64,000 nucleotides of DNA, taken from Myotis daubentonii. Its lineage: Eukaryota; Chordata; Mammalia; Chiroptera; Vespertilionidae. This document shows positions 1 to 10,680 of the stretch, in pieces. Numbering within the stretch: the stretch's first letter is position 1; each line of letters begins with the position of its first letter. The notes under the pieces are model-generated. The model was not told the DNA's origin and made no database searches. It saw nothing but the letters and a program-made list of their open reading frames with translations. The DNA is taken from the NCBI RefSeq assembly GCF_963259705.1, contig NC_081851.1:11506145-11570144 (forward strand), in the 5' to 3' direction. A program made the position numbers and the translations under genes.

Positions 1-329
1 CACTCTGTCCCACAGAAAGAACTCTGACACACCCATCAGCGGCCTGTGGCATCGGAGATTGGAAAAGCACATGCAAAGCAACCTGTTAAGCAGTGTGAGA
101 TTTCACCTAGCCGGTCCTGGTCCTTGGTGGACCACACTGGGGATTTCTGGGGAGAGCAGGGGCCCAGGCCCACTCAGATGTATGGCATGCTTCTGGTTGG
201 AGTTTCTTTACTCGACAATGTACACACTTTTGGAGAAACTTAGCCTGACTCAAGGCATGAAGCAGACACAATCCCTGGGCCTCAGTTCTGGGCAATGGGT
301 CCAGCAGTCACGCTGTCCATCATTCGCAG
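1..329. other. Unassigned sequence upstream of RALGDS-like exon
   Basis: I recognise no repeat or protein family here. Short open frames exist but match nothing I know. The stretch ends in a plausible splice acceptor (cattcgcag at 321-329), so it probably holds intron sequence of the RALGDS-like gene that follows. Confidence 0.3.
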
Positions 330-1637
330 GTCGTGTCCACCATCCATCAGGGCTGATGCGATCAGAGTGATTTTTCCATCTGGAGGCACACCTGCTTACA
401 ATGCCCGGTCTGACACACCGCAGGACCAAGTCATAAAGTGAGTGGTCTCTGGGTCCAGAAGGAGGGCCCCCAGAGTCAGCATCATGGGGATTGTGGTGGG
501 TGGGGGGTGGAGAGTGCCTGGCAGAACTCTAATCTTATACATCATCTGATTCCCAAGAAAGGCCTGGGCTCTGGAGTCTTCTATTCCAGGAGGACAAGAG
601 TCAAAGACGACAGTGGGTGGGGGTCCTGGGCCTTGTAGACCCAGAGGGGACACTGTGCTGAGTTGTCCTTCACAGTCGTATCCCCCCCCCATAGACCCAC
701 CCCGCTCTGCCTGCCCCTCTCCATATCCATCTCCCCTGACCATGGTGGCCAGGCTCAGAACAGGACTGTTGTGAGCAGGCTGCTCACAAGTCTGTCTCAG
801 TCATCAGCCCAGATGCCCAGGGCCTGGAGAGTGGGGGTGGGCAGTGCACTGGACCTTCAGGAGAGCTGCCAGTGGGAAGCAGAGTCTCACACAGACTCCG
901 TGTTGAACCTGCTGCATCTCACAACTGCTACAACCAGGAATGCCACACAGGGGTCGGGGGTGGCATGGGGCTGTCCCCTGGGTGCGCAAGGGGGGGGCCT
1001 GCACAGAGGCTCAAATCTAAACAAGTGTGCCATGCGAGGGCAGAGTGGAAAGAAAGACCAGGACTCAGATGCTGCTGCCCACCTGCCTCTCCCCAGGGCC
1101 TTTGCTGCGATGGTGGGGACCTGGCTGGACCACGTCCAGGGTTTGGGGCAGCCCCTTCCTTTCGCCTGCTTTGAGGTAGAGCAGGCCTTGGTGCCGGTCA
1201 ACTCCCCTGCCTCACACCCGGTGGGCCACGCCCAAAATGTATGGTTGGCGCTGCAGCACCTTGAGCCCACCAAGGCAACTCAACAAGGTGAGGGGGAATG
1301 ATCATCTGGGCAGATCATCGGGGGAGAGCAGGCTCATGGGCTGGAGTTCCCTTAAAGGCGGTGGCATCTTTCCTGTCTGCACTAAGTCACAGGAAAGCCA
1401 GGAGTGTGAGTCAATGTGTCTCTTTCTCCTGCACCAGGTCCACGCCCACAGCTCCAGAGCTCTCCGGAGGCAGAGGAAGGGCCTGCTCAGGGGCCAGAGC
1501 CTGGTCCAATGAGAGGCCCTGCCCTGGCCAGGTCTGGCCCGAGGCAGTACCTGAAGCCATTATGGCGCCAGCTACTGGCTGCCCTGGAAGCCTTCTCTCA
1601 TGCTGTCAGAAGAGTTCTAGGCGATTATCTTAAATAA
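330..1637 (+). CDS. RALGDS-like gene, terminal exons (partial)
   Basis: Three predicted exons, 330-437, 1097-1287 and 1438-1637, join in phase with canonical signals (acceptors at 328-329, 1095-1096 and 1436-1437; donors gtgagt at 438 and gtgagg at 1288). The 437/1097 junction reads PQDQVIKAFAAMVGTWLD, which resembles the RAS-exchanger N-terminal (REM) segment of RalGDS proteins (PQDQ, GTWLD, QP..F.C, then a LALQHLEP-like helix). RalGDS proteins activate Ral GTPases through a downstream CDC25/RasGEF domain. Here the frame instead enters a Pro/Glu-rich tract and a short terminal exon ending YLK-stop, so the catalytic domain is missing. Exon 1 before PQDQ matches poorly. It may be a truncated duplicate or a degenerate family member. 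Upstream exons lie outside the window. The family call is an inference from sequence recall. Confidence 0.45.
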
Positions 1638-1748
1638 TTCAGAGGAATACATCCCAACTGTACATTTAAAATAGTAAATAAGGATAATTTCTAAAAGTAC
1701 CTACCTATTTATGGAGACTATTCCCCATTAAGTTAAATACTCCTTTTG

Positions 1749-1754
1749 AATAAA
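1749..1754 (+). terminator. PolyA signal of RALGDS-like transcript
   Basis: AATAAA lies 112 bases past the TAA stop, within an AT-rich 3' UTR-like stretch (1638-1790). Its position suits cleavage around 1770-1790. Confidence 0.45.
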
Positions 1755-1820
1755 TAAGGTTGTTTATTAAAAACACGTGTAGGCCATGTCTTCTCATGTA
1801 CATATACATAATTCCATATA

Positions 1821-1841
1821 CACACACACACACACACACAC
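1821..1841. repeat. (CA)n microsatellite
   Basis: An uninterrupted CA run of about 10 units. The flanking AT-rich sequence (1755-2055) shows nothing else I can name. Confidence 0.9.
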
Positions 1842-2059
1842 GTACACATATATGCTGACATGAAAGGTGCTCACTGTATAATACAGTTTTAAAATAAGTT
1901 TTGAAACATTTAATTTTTTCTGGTAACTACTTATACACTGATAAAATGGGGAAATAAAATCTGCAAATATATACATTAAAATGATCACACTAGTGAACTG
2001 TCAGAAGTGAAACTACCAGAAGTGACAGTTTCTTCTCATTTTGCTTTATGTATAGGTTC

Positions 2060-2290
2060 TGGTTGACATAAGGATCATACCTCCATTATATAGATTGACA
2101 GTAGAGAGAGGAAGGGAGAGGCAGAGAACATAGATGAGAGGTGCACCAGCTGCCTCCTGCCCGCCCCTGTGACATGGAATTGACTGCAAAACCCTGCCAT
2201 GTGCCCTCCCTGTGAACTGATCCGGAAACATTTCAGTGCAAGGGGAGATGCCCATCCAATGAGCCCCATCAGCCGGGGCTAGACTCAATC
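2060..2290 (-). repeat. Ves-type SINE, diverged
   Basis: Read on the minus strand, it starts with a tRNA-like head (ggggctcattggatgggcat), passes the duplicated 'cagtcaattcc/agggcacatg' region and ends in a CT-rich tail (ctctgcctctcccttcc). This is the Ves layout. Divergence is high, so it is an older copy. Confidence 0.7.
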
Positions 2291-2296
2291 TATATT

Positions 2297-2513
2297 TTAA
2301 AAATACACTTTGATTAATTTCAGGGAGGGAGAAAGGGCGAGACAGAAACGTAAATGATGAGAGAGAAGCATTGATCGGTTGCCCCCTTCATGACCCCTAT
2401 TGGTAATCCAGTCTGCAACCCGGGCCTGTGCCCTGACCCCGAATCAAACCAACTGTGCACTCCTGCCTGGTTCCCAGGCAGATGCTCAACCACTGTGCAA
2501 CACTGGCCAGACT
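2297..2513 (-). repeat. Ves-type SINE
   Basis: On the minus strand the head reads 'tggccagtgttgcacagtgg', followed by the A/B-box-like region, 'cagggcacaggcccggg', and the 'gatcaatgcttctctctcatc' tail region. It lies directly next to the previous SINE in the same orientation. Confidence 0.8.
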
Positions 2514-2810
2514 CAATCATATCTTTCTAAACTTTCCCAAGTGCCAATTTGTATCTTGAAATGGTCTCAGGAAAGGAAAAATTACTTAATGGGGGGCATT
2601 CTACTTCCCTTGCTACTTAGCTGGATTTGCTATTTGGCCGGAAACAACCAGTAGACCAGCTCTTAACCATAATTAATATCACTAGGAATAGCAAGAGCAT
2701 TGCTTTGGTTGCTACAGGAGTAACTCAAAACAACTCCCTCCACTAAACACTTCCTGAATCATTTCCCTTCTTCCATGAGCCCAGAATTTAACTCACCAGT
2801 CAAACTCAGC
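2514..2810. other. Unassigned stretch
   Basis: About 300 bases between a SINE and an L1 3' end. A plus-strand reading shows short open pieces, but I could not tie them to a family. Possibly an old retroviral remnant. Confidence 0.2.
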
Positions 2811-2916
2811 TTAGGGAGAGGCAATGGTTCCACTGGAACAGGACGGGGGGATAAAATGGACACATATGTAATACCCTTTGTAATACTTTAAGCAATAAAA
2901 AAGAAAAAAAAAGAAA
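2811..2916 (+). mobile_element. L1 3' terminus with A-tail
   Basis: It matches, on the plus strand, the extreme 3' end of the L1 at 41319-49350 (minus): 'ggacacatatgtaatac', 'taatactttaagcaataaaa', then an A-rich tail. Only the last ~90 bases were inserted, a severe 5' truncation. Confidence 0.8.
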
Positions 2917-3422
2917 CCAGAAACAACAATCAGAAAGGATATATGCACCCATATGTTCATAGCAGCACAATTCACCATAGCTAAGATCTGGAAACAGCCT
3001 AAGTGCCCATCAGTAGATGAATGGATTAGAAAACTGTGGTACATCTACACGATGGAATACTATGCTGCTGTAAAAAAGAAGGAACTCTTACCATTTGCAA
3101 CAGAATGGATGGAACTGGAGAGAATTATGCTAAGTGAAATAAGCCAGTCAATGAAGGAAAAATACCACATGATCTCACTCATTCATGGATAATAGAGACC
3201 ATTATAAACTTTTGAACAATAATAGATACAGAGGCAGAGCTGCCTCAAACAGATTGTCAAACTGGAGCGGGATGGCTGGGGAGGGGGGGGCAGAATGGAG
3301 GGATGTAAGAGATCAACAAAAGGACTTGTATGCATGCGTATAAGCATAACCAATGGACATAAGACACTGGGGGGTAGGGGAGGCCAGGGGATTGTCAAGG
3401 GCGGGGGGAAAAAAGGGACACA
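2917..3422 (+). mobile_element. L1 3' fragment (ORF2 C-terminus and 3' UTR)
   Basis: Translation at 2953-3192 gives the typical L1 ORF2 C-terminus ([20 protein letters not shown], then YTMEYYAAVK) and a stop, followed by a G-rich 3' UTR. The same protein is encoded at 41620-42168 on the minus strand. The L1 breaks off at 'gggacaca' where the 5' LTR starts. The rest of its 3' end does not reappear beyond the 3' LTR. Confidence 0.85.
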
Positions 3423-3828
3423 TGTGGGAAACTGTTTATTGCCTTCACTATCTGATAAGCATAGACAGAGAACTCCCAGAAGGCTGGGTGCCTTTGAAGC
3501 CCTTCCAAAGGTCGGAGCTAGGCGCCACCTGTTTGTCCAGACAGTGGTAGCTGAAACTACTCCCCCATTTATTATTATGTAAATCCTTGCTGATGGGCTT
3601 TTCTGCCTGTTGCAGGGGGTCACCTGCCTAGCGCTATGCTATGGGTGCATCCCAGATCAATAAAAGCTTGGTGAGGCCTGAGCACAGGGAGGAAGTCCTT
3701 CGGGACTTGCCGCCTGGTCTCCCAATATTGCAAAATTATCTCGTGTCTTTTTCTCTCATTTGTTGTGCGGCTCCTCTTTCAGATACTGAACCCTACTCCA
3801 CGGGAGTTGTGGAAGGAAACACTCAACA
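3423..3828 (+). repeat. 5' LTR
   Basis: It begins TGTGGGAAAC and ends CTCAACA. A polyA signal AATAAA lies at 3659-3664 ('gatcaataaaagctt'), and a T/G-rich stretch (tcgtgtctttttctctcatt) follows as expected downstream of a cleavage site. It is near identical to 9750-10157. The LTR would have driven and terminated the proviral transcript. Confidence 0.92.
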
Positions 3829-3830
3829 TC

Positions 3831-3846
3831 TGGCGCCCAACAGGTA
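3831..3846 (+). other. Primer-binding site, tRNA-Lys type
   Basis: TGGCGCCCAACAG starts two bases after the LTR end, complementary to the 3' end of a lysine tRNA over roughly its first 12 bases. Lys primers are usual for beta- and lentivirus-like elements. This supports the class II assignment given by pol. Confidence 0.8.
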
Positions 3847-6732
3847 ATCTGGAAGTGCAGGTCTCGCTGGAGCGAGAAAAGGAAGTTTTCACCGAAAAGG
3901 TGTGGAAAACTCACTGAAAAAAGGTGAGGGGGATTCCACCGCACGCAATGCCCAGGATCAACTACAGAAGCCCGGGTCTGTAAGTACACTGGGAACATTT
4001 TCTTAACCAGGCTAACAAACGGGGCAGGATTTGGCTTTAAAAGAGTAGATTCGGCTTTAAAAAGGTATATTTGGCTTTTAAAAAAACTTAAGAAACTTTA
4101 TTATAGACTTTTGATTTGCATGTTGAAAGTGTTAAAATTTTAGAAGGTAATCTTTTACAGTTCTTTGTGTGTTATTATGGAACATAACCTTTGTTTTTCT
4201 TGAAAAAGGTACTCTTTTAGATCAGGCTGAAAAAATAGTGCCATGGTCATCTTAATGTATTTTCTTATCTTAATTTGTGTTTGGAATCTATCTGTAATAA
4301 ATGAAACCCCGCTGCCGAATCTCTCTCTGGTTTGGAGAGATTCAAAGGTAGCAGGAGAGCGCAGAGCAATAAGCTCTCCCACAATGAGATTACTTAATGT
4401 TTTATTTAAAAATTACCAGAGAACATCTTATGACAACCAAACTTTGGCTAAGATAACCTTGGGTGCAAGCCATGACTTTAGAAAGTGAAATAGGGAAAAA
4501 CTTAAAATGTCTTTTTGGGAAAAATACGCCATCTGAGTAATTTGCTAAAACTTCCCCCAAAAGCAGGATGTGGGAAAAGGGAAGAAGGAGCACGTGGCGA
4601 TCCAGTGTGGACGCCCCTTCCCCAAGTATTCTAAAATTAAAGTCCTTCTAGTAATTGAAAAGCTTTTACAAATTTATAAATGCATCCGGGATTTCTGTGC
4701 ACATGTAGAGGGAAAAGGCCAGCTTAAAAACGAGTGCACATAGTTTTGAGCTGAACTTGACCTTTTGCTGGGTACAGAATAAAAACCCGAGACTGTTTTG
4801 GCCTTAAAAATAGCGGAAATGAACCTGAGAAAGAAATGCAGACAGGTTTCCCAAGGCGATTTAAAGTAGCTCTTTTGAAATTTCCCGCTCTGAGGCAAGT
4901 ACCACCAGGAAGTTGATAGTCAAGTTTACATGTGAATAGCTATGGTTTTGTTTCTTGACTTCCCCAACAGGAAAATTGTGACCATTTTAGCAGCTATGCC
5001 AGGCTTATTGGCTGGAAACTTAAAGCTTTTAAGTTCAAATCATCTAAAAGTATTGAAATTTATAATACTGAAATGTTGATCTGAGTATGCCTAGTATGAA
5101 GTCTAGATGATAGAAGTTAATCTATTAATTGAAAATGCCTTATATTTTATTTGAAATATATTCTTAAAAATATAAAAGTGTAGTTAATCAAAGAACTGCT
5201 AATATTTGACTTGTAAGCTCTGAAAGTTTAAAGTGCAAATTGAACCGGGGGAAATTAATTAAATATCTAATGTCTAACTTGTTTTTGAAAAAAATAAAAT
5301 GTGTTTTCTCTTACATGATTAGGAATTCAAAATATGTTACTCATTGATCTGGTATAAAGAGGATTAATTTTGTAATCTCAACTGAAAATTTTTAATACAA
5401 AAACCAGTTTAAATTTGATTGATATTCTTTAAGACAATTATAAAAGGTATAAACAGCTAATGGGATTTCTGCTTGTCTGCAATATAATGTTGGCCATCTA
5501 TCTTTTAGGGGTTTTGGTTTGCTCTGTCAAAGAACAGTGTAGACAGCCACCACTTTGAGCTGCCTGACTTGGCAGCTGCCATGTTGGCCGCATGGCCTGC
5601 AGCTCCCCTGGGGGCCGCCATCTTGGAACAGCCCCACCCTCTGACTTAGCCAATCACAAAGGGAATGTCTGCTCACTGAGGCAGGATGGGATTTCAGGGG
5701 TGGAGTTTTAAGGCGGAGTTTTACTGCGGAAATGCGGATGGGGCAAAAAGTGTGCTTGCCTAGGGGATTTATTTAATACTATTTTTAAGAAGATATTTTT
5801 AATACTTAATAAATTAGCAATCACGGTCTTAATATAATTTCAGTGGTATGATAGACCAATGTTTTGAGCAGTTGGCTTTTTAAGGGCCGACAATAGAGCT
5901 CGTATTTCTTAAAAGGCTTGTAGATAGAGACATTTTTAAAAGATATCTAAAATTCTCAGTAGAACCACAGTTATACATATATCATACACAAATTAATAGT
6001 AATTGATTCCATGGTCAAGACTAGATCCTATTATGTTGAGAACTGTTTTTGTGTTAAAAATTTTTTAATTAGATATGTATTTGACAGTTTTTCCAGAGTA
6101 CAATATTTCAAAATATAATATGATTGGTTGCATAAGGCATTTTTGCCAAATAAAATAAAAATTTGATTTATTAGTAGCAATGTCTTTACTTAAACTAACA
6201 AAAGCTCCCCGCTGCTGTATTTTAAATTAGGCTGGAGATGGGGCAGCGTTTGCACCTCGTGTATCAGACATAAAACTTTACTGAATTTACTAATCCTTGT
6301 AAGCAATTGAATCCTAGTAAAGTAAAATTCTTCTAAAAAGGTTACTGAAGGCTTCCCATGATTCCTCTGTATATGCAAATAAGCCAAAGGGTATATTCTT
6401 TAAAAATATAATTGCTAACATTTACAGATTGTTGTTAAAATACTAAATCTGATAATAATTTAGTCACCATAAATGAAAAATCACTTGAAATATATAGCTT
6501 TGCAACAGCATTTGTTAAAATCTCAAAAGGCAACCATGTTCCTTACATTTGTTGCTTGTATGAGAAAGAAAGCTGTCTGGAAGGAAATGAAAAGAGGTTT
6601 CCTTCAGATGTCTAACTAAAATTAAAAATCAATATATTGGACCTCATAAGCTAAATTAAATAATTTGTGTTCTGCCTCCTTAAACAAAGTTTATGTAAAT
6701 TTACTTAAAGACTAATACCAGAAATTTAATTA
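3847..6732 (+). other. ERV leader and gag/pol-position region, no recognisable coding
   Basis: Mostly AT-rich, with stops in all frames. No gag capsid or zinc-knuckle motif, protease or reverse-transcriptase core is visible. A donor-like 'aggtgaggg' lies near 3923. A GC-rich island (5525-5760) interrupts the AT-rich sequence. The region may be non-viral filler or heavily decayed viral sequence. Confidence 0.5.
5525..5760 (+). other. GC-rich promoter-like island inside the ERV
   Basis: Composition jumps from AT-rich to GC-rich. It carries 'gccgccatcttgg' (a YY1-type motif) near 5614, a second 'gctgccatgttggccg', and 'agccaatcacaaag' (a CCAAT box) at 5648. No coding frame is evident. It could be a captured promoter fragment or an old LTR. 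Function is not shown. Confidence 0.3.
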
Positions 6733-7398
6733 ATGTCATTTACTGTCCATAACTTAGGACAAGTAAAGTTAAAAGAAATGTTATTTCAAACTGACATAAA
6801 TTGGCAAATTGGGCTAAGTGGATATTCAGGGGAACTTAGCTGTCACCTATTAAAATATAAACTTTTACAATTTTTATATAAGACCTCCATCATTATACCA
6901 AAAAACACTAGGCAGGAACCAATTCCTGGAACTTTAACTGTTTTTACTGATGGGTCATCTAATGGGAAAGCTGCCTATCATACTATAAATTCTGACCAAG
7001 TCATACTGACCAGTCATACTTCTGTGCAAAGAATTAAATTAGAAGCTATTAAGGCTGTGTTGCAAGATTTCCAACAGCCTGTTAACATAATTTCTAATTA
7101 CTCTTATGCTTCGGGCCTAGTAAGTAGAATTGAAACTGCCCAGTTGAAATGGTTTAGTGACCAAAGTTTATTCTTACTATTTAAGCAAGTTCAGCAGATT
7201 GTGCAGCAGAGAAAATACCCTTTTTATATCACTCACATCAGGGCTCACAGCATATTACCTAGTCCATTAACTAAGGGAAATGCACATGCTGATCAATTGG
7301 TTGCTTTATTAAAAGAGGCTTCAGAGTCTCATCAGCTTTTAAAAATCCCAACTTGGAAAACAAAAAAGGGGGATGATGGAGAAATCACCTGTGGGTAG
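6733..7398 (+). pseudogene. ERV pol remnant: connection and RNase H domain
   Basis: A 221-residue open frame. RNase H landmarks are TVFTDGSSNG (first catalytic Asp), KLEAIKAV (the Glu) and GNAHADQL (last Asp). The third position, normally Asp in a 'SDS.Y' context, reads SNYSY, so that acidic residue looks lost. Upstream residues resemble the polymerase connection region. RNase H degrades the RNA strand of the RNA:DNA hybrid during reverse transcription. The frame stops at 7396-7398 just where integrase should begin. Confidence 0.85.
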
Positions 7399-7837
7399 GC
7401 TGCATCAAGCCTTAATTACTCTAAATTTTTTCACTTGTGATGCTGATGGAAAGACACCTATGGAGCTACATTGGTGTCAGAATAAAACAAAAGAAAATGG
7501 TCTAGTTAAATGGAAGGATCCCGAATCTGGTTTATGGAAGGGACCTGACCCATTATTAACCTTTGGCAGAGGGTACACTTGTATATTCCCAGAGAATTTT
7601 TCCAAACCCGTATGGATTCCTGCTAGAAATATTAAACTGCATCAGGAATCTAGTCAGACTGAAGATCTTGCGCCTGGAGCCATAACATGTAGCTGTAAAC
7701 AATCAACTACCTCAGCCACAGAGAGCAGCGACTCCAAGCAGTCCACTGAAGATGAGGAACAGGAGGAAGACAAACCAGACAACCAACAGCCCAGAGACCA
7801 CCTGGGGCACGGTAAAGTGAAGTATGGTAACAATTAA
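7373..7837 (+). pseudogene. ERV integrase C-terminal remnant
   Basis: In the next frame from RNase H. Residues from GRLHQALITLNFF through GLVKWKDPESGLWKGPDP and VWIPARNIK match the tail of the core and the DNA-binding C-terminal domain of betaretroviral integrases. The zinc-binding N-terminus and the DDE catalytic core are absent, so the junction near 7390 marks a deletion of several hundred bases. A hydrophilic Glu/Ser/Asp-rich extension follows. It cannot encode an active integrase. Confidence 0.85.
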
Positions 7838-9239
7838 TTCAGGTTAAAAACTATAAGTTTCATATGTCTTAGAAGGCACATTTTTCCTTTACCTGGGAAG
7901 GAAAGCATAGCTATTCCAAAGTCATAAGGATCCAGTTAGCGTGTCAACTCAGTGCTCTGGAGACCCAGAACTGTAATTTAGATAGCCTACTGTCTCTGCT
8001 TCTGTAAATTTCTTCTTTTTTTTTGAAAACTAGGTTCCTCATTCCAAACCTTGAGTTTAAAAATTAAGTTGTCATGACCTAGAGCAAAGAATATTCTTAC
8101 ATGGTATTATTCTACAAAGTTTTATTAATAATTTTTGATGCTTTATAACAGTATATTGTGCATTTATCCCAAACAAATTTACAAATGAATTTGAATGCTT
8201 TACATGAAGGGATTTATTCCTTTCCACTGTGTGGAGGGCCTTCTTGGGAAGGCACTTAAGCATTCTGTATTGATATATCTTGACTTTTTTTGCCAAGAGG
8301 AATCCAATTGCCTACAGCTGTTATCTGAGCTCTCTGTTCAAGCTGGGAACATGAAAAGCTGGTACCATCGATCTGTCTCTGGCCCAATGGCGTAAGCTGG
8401 GCCCTCTCTGGAGAAGAAACCTGGGTTCCCTATGATCAATGCCGGAGCCCCGCCAGCAGGCGAGGGGATCCAAAGGCAGTTGCTGGGCATGGAGGCCAGA
8501 GGGACATAGGCTATCAAGGAGACAGAACTGAACCTCACATTACCCTACTTGGCCCAGAGATAGCTGGTAGTCAACGACGGGTAAGATCCCACAGGGTGGG
8601 ACGACCTAAGACAGGCACAGCTGGGGGCCAGTAGGAGAAAACTTGGGGTGCAACAAAGGTGGGGCACAGATCCTCACCCCCCCCCCAATGGTGCACGGGC
8701 TTGAACACTTGGCCCTTCTGAGGAAGGTCTCCTGTCCCCATGGCTGCTTCTTGCTTCCCATGCCCAGCCCAGATCAGGAACCAAATAGAAGAGATTTGGT
8801 CCAGCTGAAATCAGTACCCAGAAAAACGGAGGCTTGGCTAACAGACCCTATGTCTAAATCTAGCCTAACAACAGGAATGCTCAGAGCCTTCACAAGGATG
8901 TAAAGTGATCCTTTCAATTAATATTAACAGTGTAAATTAAGATTATTGTTAAAATATTAAATTTGACAGCAAAAATAGTTTTCAAATTAATTAAATTTGG
9001 CTAATTTGAAATAAGTAATTATTCAAAAATATTAACAAAAACTTTCATTTCATGGTAAACATGCTATGAACCTGAAGCATGTTCAGGTTCAATTTTTTTT
9101 GTGCAAAAAATTAATATTTAAAGTTATCTAGACTGCATTAAAAAATTTTCCATAAGCCTCCTAATTAAATAAAAAGAAAGGGGGGATAGTGGAATAATAT
9201 AGTGGAAGAATACCATGTAAGGAAAAATATCCTGTAACT
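7838..9239 (+). other. ERV env-position region, unassigned
   Basis: This lies where env is expected but shows no leader, furin site, fusion peptide or transmembrane pattern I can defend. A GC-richer block (8330-8900) contains several short frames broken by stops. A purine run 'aaagaaaggggggatag' near 9175-9188 looks like a second polypurine tract. Confidence 0.4.
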
Positions 9240-9500
9240 AAAATTGCATCTAGAAAATTTTCTTTTTCATTTTGTGATGCTAACAGCAAGACACCCATGA
9301 AAAACATATGTGGTGTTAAAATAAGCCAAAGGAAAATCATTTGGGCAAATATAAAAAGGATTCCCCAAGTAAAATTTTAATTATTAACCTTTGGTCGAGA
9401 ATATGTTTGTATACTTTCAGAGAACAACTCCAAGACCATGTGGATTCCTGCAACAAGGGATCCAGGAGAGAAACTGACCAGATTGCTTCAACCACAAAGA
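9240..9500 (+). pseudogene. Second, decayed integrase C-terminal copy
   Basis: Broken frames read like a diverged duplicate of 7440-7650: KTPM, then LLTFGREYVCI, then TMWIPA. At least one stop interrupts it. Its position just before the 3' LTR, beyond the env slot, is not a normal proviral order. Confidence 0.65.
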
Positions 9501-9737
9501 CAGGAGAGACAGTTCAGAGATGGAGATGGTGAAGACGCCTTGCCATGCTAGCAGTCAGCAGCTGTGCGTAGCTGCAGGTTGCCCAGGACCAAAGCAGAAA
9601 GGACCGGACCTGCATTTTCCACCATCCAGAACCAACATTTCATTGCTGGCGTGTACACATGAACTTTTGGACATTGAAACATGGACTCAGAACTTTTGGA
9701 CATTGAAATTGGGACTTGATTATTTCTTAAAGAAAAA

Positions 9738-9749
9738 ATAAGGGGGAGA
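9738..9749 (+). other. Polypurine tract
   Basis: 'ataagggggaga' lies immediately before the TG of the 3' LTR, the expected site for plus-strand priming. Confidence 0.8.
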
Positions 9750-10157
9750 TGTGGGAAACTGTTTATTGCCTTCACTATCTGATAAGCATAGACAGAGAAC
9801 CCCCCGAAGGCTGGGTGCCTTTGAAGCCCTCCCAAAGGTCTGAGCTAGGCGCCACCTCTGTTTGTCCAGACAGTGGTAGCTGAAACTACTCCCCCATTTA
9901 TTATTATGTAAATCCTTGCTGATGGGCTTTTCTGCCTGTTGCAGGGGGTCACCTGCCTAGCGCTATGCTATGGGTGCATCCCAGATCAATAAAAGCTTGG
10001 TGAGGCCTGAGCACAGAGAAGAAGTCCTTCGGGACTTGCCGCCTGGTCCCCCGGTATTGCAAAATTATCTTGTGTCTTTTTCTCTCATTTGTTGTGCGGC
10101 TCCTCTTTCAGATACTGAACCCTACTCCACGCGAGTCGTGGAAGGAAACACTCAACA
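9750..10157 (+). repeat. 3' LTR
   Basis: It matches 3423-3828 with about 12 substitutions and a 2-base insertion (ccacctctgttt against ccacctgttt). AATAAA is at 9988-9993. It ends CTCAACA directly against a Ves SINE. Confidence 0.92.
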
Positions 10158-10262
10158 CTTCAACCCAAGGACATGCCCTTGACGGGGAATCAAACCTGCG
10201 ACCCTTTGGTGGGCAGTCCAACACTCTAACCACTGAGCTAAACCGTCTAGAGCCTGGACCCG
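10158..10262 (-). repeat. Ves SINE head, truncated
   Basis: On the minus strand it reads 'cggtttagctcagtggttag', an A-box region, and 'gcaggtttgattccccgtca', a B-box region: the tRNA-like Ves head. The copy is cut off exactly at the LTR end. Confidence 0.85.
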
Positions 10263-10680
10263 CAGCCTAGCCCCCTGGCAGGAGCAGGTGAACTCATCTC
10301 AGTCCAGGGTTGGAAGCGCCAGGGGGTCCTGCACCTGGTGCATGGGCTCCAGAGTAGGAAACCCCTCAGGTTCCCAGGCCAGGACCCCCGCCCCCAGTTT
10401 GGAAACCTGTGAAGACCCCTGAGTCCCAGGACTGCTAGGGTCCAGGAGGGTGGTGTCTGTGGAGACCCCAGGGGGGCGGGAGAGGAGCCAGGGCACCCGC
10501 AATGGGACAGGGAGGCAGGTGCACTCACCCCTGCCACCAGCGTGCTCTGCAGAAAGAGCTCCATGAGCTCTCATACAGTAACGTCCATCCTGAGGCTGTG
10601 CCCACCGTCCATCGCTATGCACACAGGCTGTGGGCCCACCGTCTCTGAGCCTACCAGCTCTGCGCCAAGCAGTGCCAACG
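10263..10680. other. GC-rich unassigned stretch
   Basis: Open frames occur on both strands, but none is recognisable. A donor-like 'gggtgagtgcac' on the minus strand near 10530 follows a short frame with one internal stop. That is not enough to call an exon. Confidence 0.25.

Larger units (their letters stand above)
3423..10157 (+). mobile_element. Class II endogenous retrovirus, internally deleted provirus
   Basis: Two direct LTRs (406 and 408 bases, about 12 differences by eye, near 97% identical) flank 5.9 kb. The left LTR is followed after 2 bases by a tRNA-Lys-type primer-binding site, and the right LTR is preceded by a polypurine tract. The only recognisable proteins are an RNase H domain and two separate pieces of a betaretrovirus-like integrase C-terminus. 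No gag, protease, polymerase core or full envelope frame survives. The left flank is L1 and the right flank a Ves SINE; I see no 6-bp target duplication. Coding capacity is clearly lost. Confidence 0.9.

Noticed and set aside
663..1301. A 212-codon frame as one coding exon
   Set aside because: Only 1097-1287 fits the RALGDS-like model and it is bounded by splice sites; the upstream part is intron read through by chance.
2514..2810. A retroviral env or pol remnant
   Set aside because: A few suggestive residues but no motif in register.
10530..10680. A minus-strand exon ending in a gtgagt-type donor
   Set aside because: It contains an in-frame stop and matches no family I know; kept only as unassigned sequence.
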